DNA of 64,000 nt from Rahnella inusitata_A (lineage in GTDB: Bacteria; Pseudomonadota; Gammaproteobacteria; Enterobacterales; Enterobacteriaceae), in NCBI RefSeq assembly GCF_965118895.1, contig NZ_CBCPJJ010000010.1, forward strand, positions 1-64,000, written 5' to 3'. Position numbers and translations under genes: made by a program. Shown here piece after piece: positions 60,607 through 64,000 of this stretch. The notes under the pieces were generated by a model. The model was not told where the DNA came from, did no database searches, and saw nothing but the letters and a program-made list of their open reading frames with translations. Position 1 is the first letter of the stretch, and each line of letters opens with the position of its first letter.

Positions 60607-61938
60607 ATGAAAGCACAGCTTACAGAACGCAACACTCAAATCATTGCGGCTTACACTGCGGGAAACACAAACAAACAGGAATTAGCGCGTTACTTCAGGG
60701 TGTCGGCTTCGACTATTCGGCGTGTGCTGGCGGGTGCTGCAATGGCTGTGTCTTTGGTTCCACTGGCTCAGGCGAGTTTGCTTGATGATATTAACAATAA
60801 CGTTAGCTATCAGGAATTCACGGAAAAATGGGAAAGCCTGACATTAAGCCAGCAGAAAACGGAGCGCGAAATTCTGCGTGCTGCGGGTGAAGAGAATCGT
60901 TTACAAGATCTTAGGGACAATGTGGCCATACATGCACCCGATGCCATTCCGCAAGCTACCCCACAGGTAACGCCGACCGCAACCCACGCTGATGCACCAC
61001 GCGACGGGGTTGATGGTCGCGATGGTAAAGACGGTATTAATGGTGTGGATGGCAAAGACGGTACTAATGGCCTGGACGGCAAAGACGGCGCAAATGGTGC
61101 GAACGGTAAAGACGGTGAGAAAGGTGAGAAAGGTGAGAAAGGTGAGAAAGGTGAGAAAGGTGATACGGGGTCAGCCGGTCAGAATGGCAAAGATCTGACT
61201 GAGAATCATTACTCCCGGATGAATTCCGTCGCAAGCGCTGCCGCAATTCACGTTCAACAAGACGAGATCGACCAAAACAAAGCCAATCTGGACGCTGTAA
61301 AAGATACTGCAGTTCAGGCCGCTGACGAGTCAAAAGCTGCGAAAAATGAAGCACAGAATAGTGCCATACAACTTCAAATGGTTCAGAGCGATAAGTATCA
61401 GCGCATGGTGCAGGCCAAAACACAGTCGGAAATTGATGCTTCCACTCAGATGACTGAAAACAAAGTGACTCAAGCCCGCCAGGCATCAGAGAAAAAAGCG
61501 GTAGAAGTTGCAAACCAGCAGAGGATTGAAAGCGCCCATTACAGTGTGCAGATCCAGTCTCTCACACAGGTCCAGCAAGAACAGCAAGGTGAAATCTTGT
61601 CTGAATCCCACAGCCGCGCAGTGGGCGATGCGCAGACGCTCAGCCAGGCCAATGACTACACGAATAAGAGATTCTCTGACCTGAAATCTCAGGTTGATGA
61701 CAACAAAGATCAGGCGAATGCAGGTACCGCCTCCGCGCTGGCGGCTACCGGTATTCCGCAGGTAGAAACAGGGTCTGATTTCATGGTCGGCGCAGGCGCC
61801 GGAACTTATGGTAACCAGTCCGCCATCGCCGTTGGTGTATCGGGACACCTGACGGCAAAGACGGTCACAAAACTGGCTGTTTCCGGCGATACGAACAACG
61901 GTTTTGGAGCATCTGCCGGCATTGGCTGGAACTTCTAA
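60607..61938 (+). CDS. Trimeric-autotransporter-like protein with HTH-like N-terminus
   Basis: A 443-residue surface protein. Residues about 5-40 look like a resolvase/Hin-type HTH (NTQIIAAYTAG, QELARYFRVSASTIRR) and run directly into a signal-peptide-like stretch RRVLAGAAMAVSLVPLAQAS (38-57). Next come helical residues, a collagen-like Gly-X-Y stretch at about 134-195, a coiled-coil rich in Gln, Lys and Ala (about 210-370), and a YadA-type anchor (375-443) ending in Phe (GFGASAGIGWNF). The anchor should trimerise in the outer membrane and expose the collagen-like stalk. The N-terminal HTH is highly unusual. An ATG at residue 46 would drop it but also lose the basic n-region. Confidence 0.8.
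   Translation: MKAQLTERNTQIIAAYTAGNTNKQELARYFRVSASTIRRVLAGAAMAVSLVPLAQASLLDDINNNVSYQEFTEKWESLTLSQQKTEREILRAAGEENRLQDLRDNVAIHAPDAIPQATPQVTPTATHADAPRDGVDGRDGKDGINGVDGKDGTNGLDGKDGANGANGKDGEKGEKGEKGEKGEKGDTGSAGQNGKDLTENHYSRMNSVASAAAIHVQQDEIDQNKANLDAVKDTAVQAADESKAAKNEAQNSAIQLQMVQSDKYQRMVQAKTQSEIDASTQMTENKVTQARQASEKKAVEVANQQRIESAHYSVQIQSLTQVQQEQQGEILSESHSRAVGDAQTLSQANDYTNKRFSDLKSQVDDNKDQANAGTASALAATGIPQVETGSDFMVGAGAGTYGNQSAIAVGVSGHLTAKTVTKLAVSGDTNNGFGASAGIGWNF
61114..61158 (+). repeat. Five tandem 9-bp repeats in the collagen-like stalk
   Basis: ggtgagaaa occurs five times without a mismatch, encoding Gly-Glu-Lys each time. Copy number changes would lengthen or shorten the stalk in frame, so this can vary without loss of the protein. 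Confidence 0.9.
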
Positions 61939-61993
61939 TTGTTCATGCGGCGGGCTCGGTTCGGGCTGGCCGCCTTTTATGTGAGAAATAAAT

Positions 61994-62410
61994 ATGACTA
62001 AATTTTTGGTACTGACTGCCGTAGTTCTGCTCGCCGGTTGTTCATCCCAGGCCTCAAGAATGGCCGATTGTCAGGCTCAGGGGGTGTCTCGCGATGCCTG
62101 TTATATCGCTGAACAAAATCGCCAGGCCACTATCACCGCCGCTGCCGAAAAACAGGCGATGGAAAATGCCGCTAAACAGTATGCGTAGGCGACGTCAAAG
62201 GTCGTTAAAGTCCGCATCGCCGGTGTCGCGTTGAAAATCTATCCTGCCGATAAGCAGTGCTATGTCGATGGCGTAGCTGCAGCGATGATCGAAGATAACG
62301 ATGATGCGACCACCTATCAGCAGGGTTTATACGATGTTATCCATTACAAACGCGCCCACAAAATTGTGTTGCTCAATAAAGGGCAGATTGTCGGGCGGGC
62401 CAAAGGATGA
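61994..62410 (+). pseudogene. Lipoprotein gene interrupted by an in-frame amber codon
   Basis: The gene starts with a lipoprotein signal (MTKFLVLTAVVLLAGCSS) and is open for 64 codons to TAG at 62186-62188. The same frame then continues for 73 codons (ATSKVVKVRIAG, ALKIYPADKQCYVDG, AHKIVLLNKGQIVGRAKG) to TGA at 62408-62410, so the ORF of 137 sense codons was most likely broken by a C-to-T change of CAG. The TGA overlaps the next ATG. A truncated product or low amber read-through remains possible. Function not recognised. Confidence 0.8.
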
Positions 62411-62652
62411 AGAGACACCATTCTGACCAGTTCCGTCACCTTCCCCCTGACCAGCAATACGCTTGCCTGCTGATGCTAAAACGCCTCGAAGAAACTGAGC
62501 TGCCTGCCGGTGTAAATTGCCTGGCGTTTTCGGTCGTCATGCAAAACGGTCATATGGCCACCCTAAGCAAATTTGATGCAAAACCGGATGAAGTCTCCGT
62601 GGTCGTGAGTTGGGATAAGGACCGTCAACTCACACAACCCCTTCCGCTCTGA
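62407..62652 (+). CDS. Unrecognised 81-residue protein
   Basis: A small soluble protein, MKRHHSDQFRHLPPDQQYAC then LLMLKRLEETELPAGVNCLAFSV, which I do not recognise. It starts with an ATGA overlap on the end of the broken lipoprotein gene, so its translation may depend on ribosomes that the amber codon now removes. GGATG-type spacing gives only a weak independent ribosome binding site. Confidence 0.55.
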   Translation: MKRHHSDQFRHLPPDQQYACLLMLKRLEETELPAGVNCLAFSVVMQNGHMATLSKFDAKPDEVSVVVSWDKDRQLTQPLPL

Positions 62653-62679
62653 ACAGAAAATAAAAAACGCAATTAATGC

Positions 62680-62988
62680 ATGACGAAGGATGAACCATCA
62701 CTGATGGATGTTTTAGATTTAACACGGCACGCCCGAAGTTCTACCGGCGTACTGTTTTTGCACCAGTTAAAAGATAAAGGTTTCGTGTATCGCATCGACA
62801 GAGAAGATCTCGAGGAATTAACGATGCGTCTGATCCGCCTCACTCATCTGCGTTATTTCTCAGCGCTGACCGGGCTGCATACGTCAAAGGTTTTTACCGA
62901 CAAGTCTGAAGCCGCCGAAGCCATGTTCAATTTCATCGAGCAGGCCACGGGGGTGAGGTGTAGGGCTGAAATCATGGAGAACGAATAA
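62680..62988 (+). CDS. Unrecognised 102-residue protein
   Basis: A soluble, acidic, helix-rich protein (SLMDVLDLTRHARSSTGVLF, EDLEELTMRLIRLTHLRY) of no family known to me. It is 27 bp after the previous gene in the same direction, which suggests one operon. No signal peptide or membrane segment. Confidence 0.55.
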   Translation: MTKDEPSLMDVLDLTRHARSSTGVLFLHQLKDKGFVYRIDREDLEELTMRLIRLTHLRYFSALTGLHTSKVFTDKSEAAEAMFNFIEQATGVRCRAEIMENE

Positions 62989-63001
62989 AACAACAGAGCA
63001 T

Positions 63002-63085
63002 CATCAGGGCAATGACTTTGTAGCTTCACCGGCAGCATTGACGTTCAGAGCAAGACGGTCATACTACACGACAATTGCCCTGATG
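63002..63085. repeat. Inverted repeat in the accessory region
   Basis: Twelve-base arms catcagggcaat (63002-63013) and attgccctgatg (63074-63085) are perfect complements 60 bp apart. No gene lies between. It may be a small transposed element (MITE-like) or a structured RNA; no target duplication is obvious. Confidence 0.6.
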
Positions 63086-63203
63086 GACGGCGCTCAGATA
63101 CATCCATAGTCTCTGTGATGCTTTATTACGTTCATCTTCAAACACGGTGGAAAGCTTTATGTTTTCACTTAAGAAACCTTTTCCTTATCTCAAGTGATAA
63201 CTG

Positions 63204-63752
63204 ATGAAAACCACAAAGACTTTAACTCAAGGTCAGCTGAAGAAAGTGCGCAGGCGTGGACGTCTGGCGGCGATGACACCTGCTGAACGCAAAGCCAATG
63301 ACAAGCACAGAGCGGAGATCAAAGCGCAGGCAAAAGCGCAAAAGACCTCGCCTGTCGCCAACTCCCACTTCAATGCCCAGCAGAATGTGAATGAAGCAGG
63401 TCGGGAATCAAATCCGGTCGTTATCCCCGCAGACACTTCAGACAATTATCAGGGAAAACCGGCTGTTCATCTTACGGGCGAGGCCGACCGTCGGACTCTG
63501 GCTTATCGCCCCCTCAACGCGGTACAAAAAGTGCAGGGATCCTTCGCTCAGGATGAGGAAAAAATACCCGAACCCTATCACTATAAACCTCGCAAAGTAC
63601 GTGCGGGTACAGAGGGGAATTTTGACCGTTATTGGAACGAAGCGGTAAAGCAGAAACTTAATCCTTACGTGTACGTTGAAGAAATCACTGCAAAGCGTAA
63701 GGCAGAGAAATTGAATGAACATCCCGCTAAACCAGCCACTCACCTTTCTTAA
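63204..63752 (+). CDS. Unrecognised basic protein, 182 residues
   Basis: A soluble protein with a strongly basic N-terminus (KKVRRRGRLAAMTPAERKAN, KAQAKAQK), a Tyr/Pro-rich middle and an Arg/Lys-rich end. There is no recognised family. The ATG at 63204 has only a weak upstream site (caagtgataactg). The basic tail could bind nucleic acid, which is speculation. Confidence 0.5.
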   Translation: MKTTKTLTQGQLKKVRRRGRLAAMTPAERKANDKHRAEIKAQAKAQKTSPVANSHFNAQQNVNEAGRESNPVVIPADTSDNYQGKPAVHLTGEADRRTLAYRPLNAVQKVQGSFAQDEEKIPEPYHYKPRKVRAGTEGNFDRYWNEAVKQKLNPYVYVEEITAKRKAEKLNEHPAKPATHLS

Positions 63753-63962
63753 ATCCATTGCCCTAATTAATTGAAGAGTCTGTTCAAAAATTTGCGTTTG
63801 TATCTATGCTGACATGCGGGGAGGATGGAATCTCTTGCTCAACAAGTCGCTGACCATCGCGCAGGAGTCAGTTTGGGATTTCTCAACGAATTTTTCACGC
63901 GCATTTTCGGGACGACGTCCGCTGAAAATACGCAACGAACGACACCTCATGAGGAGTTAAAA

Positions 63963-64000
63963 ATGGCAAAAGTACTGGTTCTTTATCATTCCATGTATGG
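63963..64000 (+). CDS. wrbA: Start of NAD(P)H:quinone oxidoreductase WrbA (cut by window edge)
   Basis: The first 12 codons, MAKVLVLYHSMY, match the WrbA N-terminus, whose next residues form the flavin phosphate loop. AGGAG precedes the ATG. The frame remains open upstream to an ATG at 63825 with GGGGAGG before it, adding 46 residues with no WrbA similarity, so 63963 is preferred. Confidence 0.8.
   Translation, partial: MAKVLVLYHSMY

Noticed and set aside
61114..61158. Short repeats suggesting a CRISPR array
   Set aside because: The 9-bp units are contiguous, in frame and encode Gly-Glu-Lys of a collagen-like stalk; no spacers exist. No CRISPR array or cas gene was seen in the window.
63770..63810. 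Possible insertion sequence end near gagtctgttcaaaaa
   Set aside because: It faintly recalls IS inverted repeats, but there is no partner end, transposase remnant or target duplication in view.
1..64000. tRNA, rRNA or phage integrase genes
   Set aside because: I saw no cloverleaf-like or rRNA-like segments and no integrase or transposase coding sequence on either strand.

Overview
The window is chromosomal DNA from a member of the Enterobacterales, most likely a Yersiniaceae genus such as Rahnella, Rouxiella or Ewingella. This rests on E. coli-like core blocks (narGHJI; ycgN-ycgM-mltB-like-ycgL/minCDE; rnd-fadD-slp-tsaB-yoaA/yoaB; zwf/hexR-pykA; lpxM-mepM-znuA/znuCB), on zwf being followed directly by eda with no edd, and on a desferrioxamine-type dfoJAC cluster. 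The genus is inferred from gene content and memory; no database was searched.

Layout. 1-2.8 kb: an iron-linked ABC exporter behind a Fur-like box, and an unknown lipoprotein/helical protein pair. 2.9-9.3 kb: an AT-rich chaperone-usher fimbrial operon (pilin, chaperone, usher, decayed adhesin copy, adhesin, second chaperone). 9.8-12.8 kb: a DUF2461 gene, then a LuxR-type regulator plus membrane EAL phosphodiesterase operon. An approximately 32-bp motif containing an RcsAB-box-like core lies upstream of both the pilin gene and the LuxR-EAL operon. 13-13.5 kb: a palindrome-rich, probably dispersed, repeat. 13.5-21.9 kb: a D-amino acid aminotransferase and the narGHJI nitrate reductase operon with a perfect FNR site and a 7-2-7 NarL/NarP-type site. 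22-28 kb: a ClC channel with CBS domains, a YdiK-type permease, a GAF/GGDEF-like/EAL protein, and IraP-like and ElaB/YqjD-like small proteins. 28-46 kb: housekeeping genes for division, RNA turnover, fatty acid activation, tRNA modification and central carbon metabolism, with good candidate FadR and HexR operators. 46-53 kb: the siderophore cluster with an MdfA-like exporter, behind a promoter overlapped by Fur-like boxes and a perfect CRP palindrome. 53-58 kb: lipid A and murein enzymes and the divergent Zur-type znu zinc uptake genes. 58-64 kb: an antiporter, an EthD-like protein, then an accessory stretch with a Cro/C1-like regulator, a trimeric-autotransporter-like protein (N-terminal HTH-like segment, collagen-like stalk, YadA-type anchor), a lipoprotein gene broken by an in-frame amber codon, three unrecognised small genes, and the start of wrbA.

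How the parts connect. Surface attachment is served by the fimbriae and the collagen/YadA protein, and cyclic-di-GMP turnover by two EAL proteins, one cotranscribed with the LuxR regulator that shares a promoter motif with the fimbriae. Metal homeostasis appears as Fur-like sites (exporter, dfo) and a Zur-like site (znu). Carbon flux genes zwf and pykA share HexR-type operators with hexR between them. The most novel-looking items are the shared fimbria/LuxR-EAL motif and the HTH-collagen-YadA architecture.
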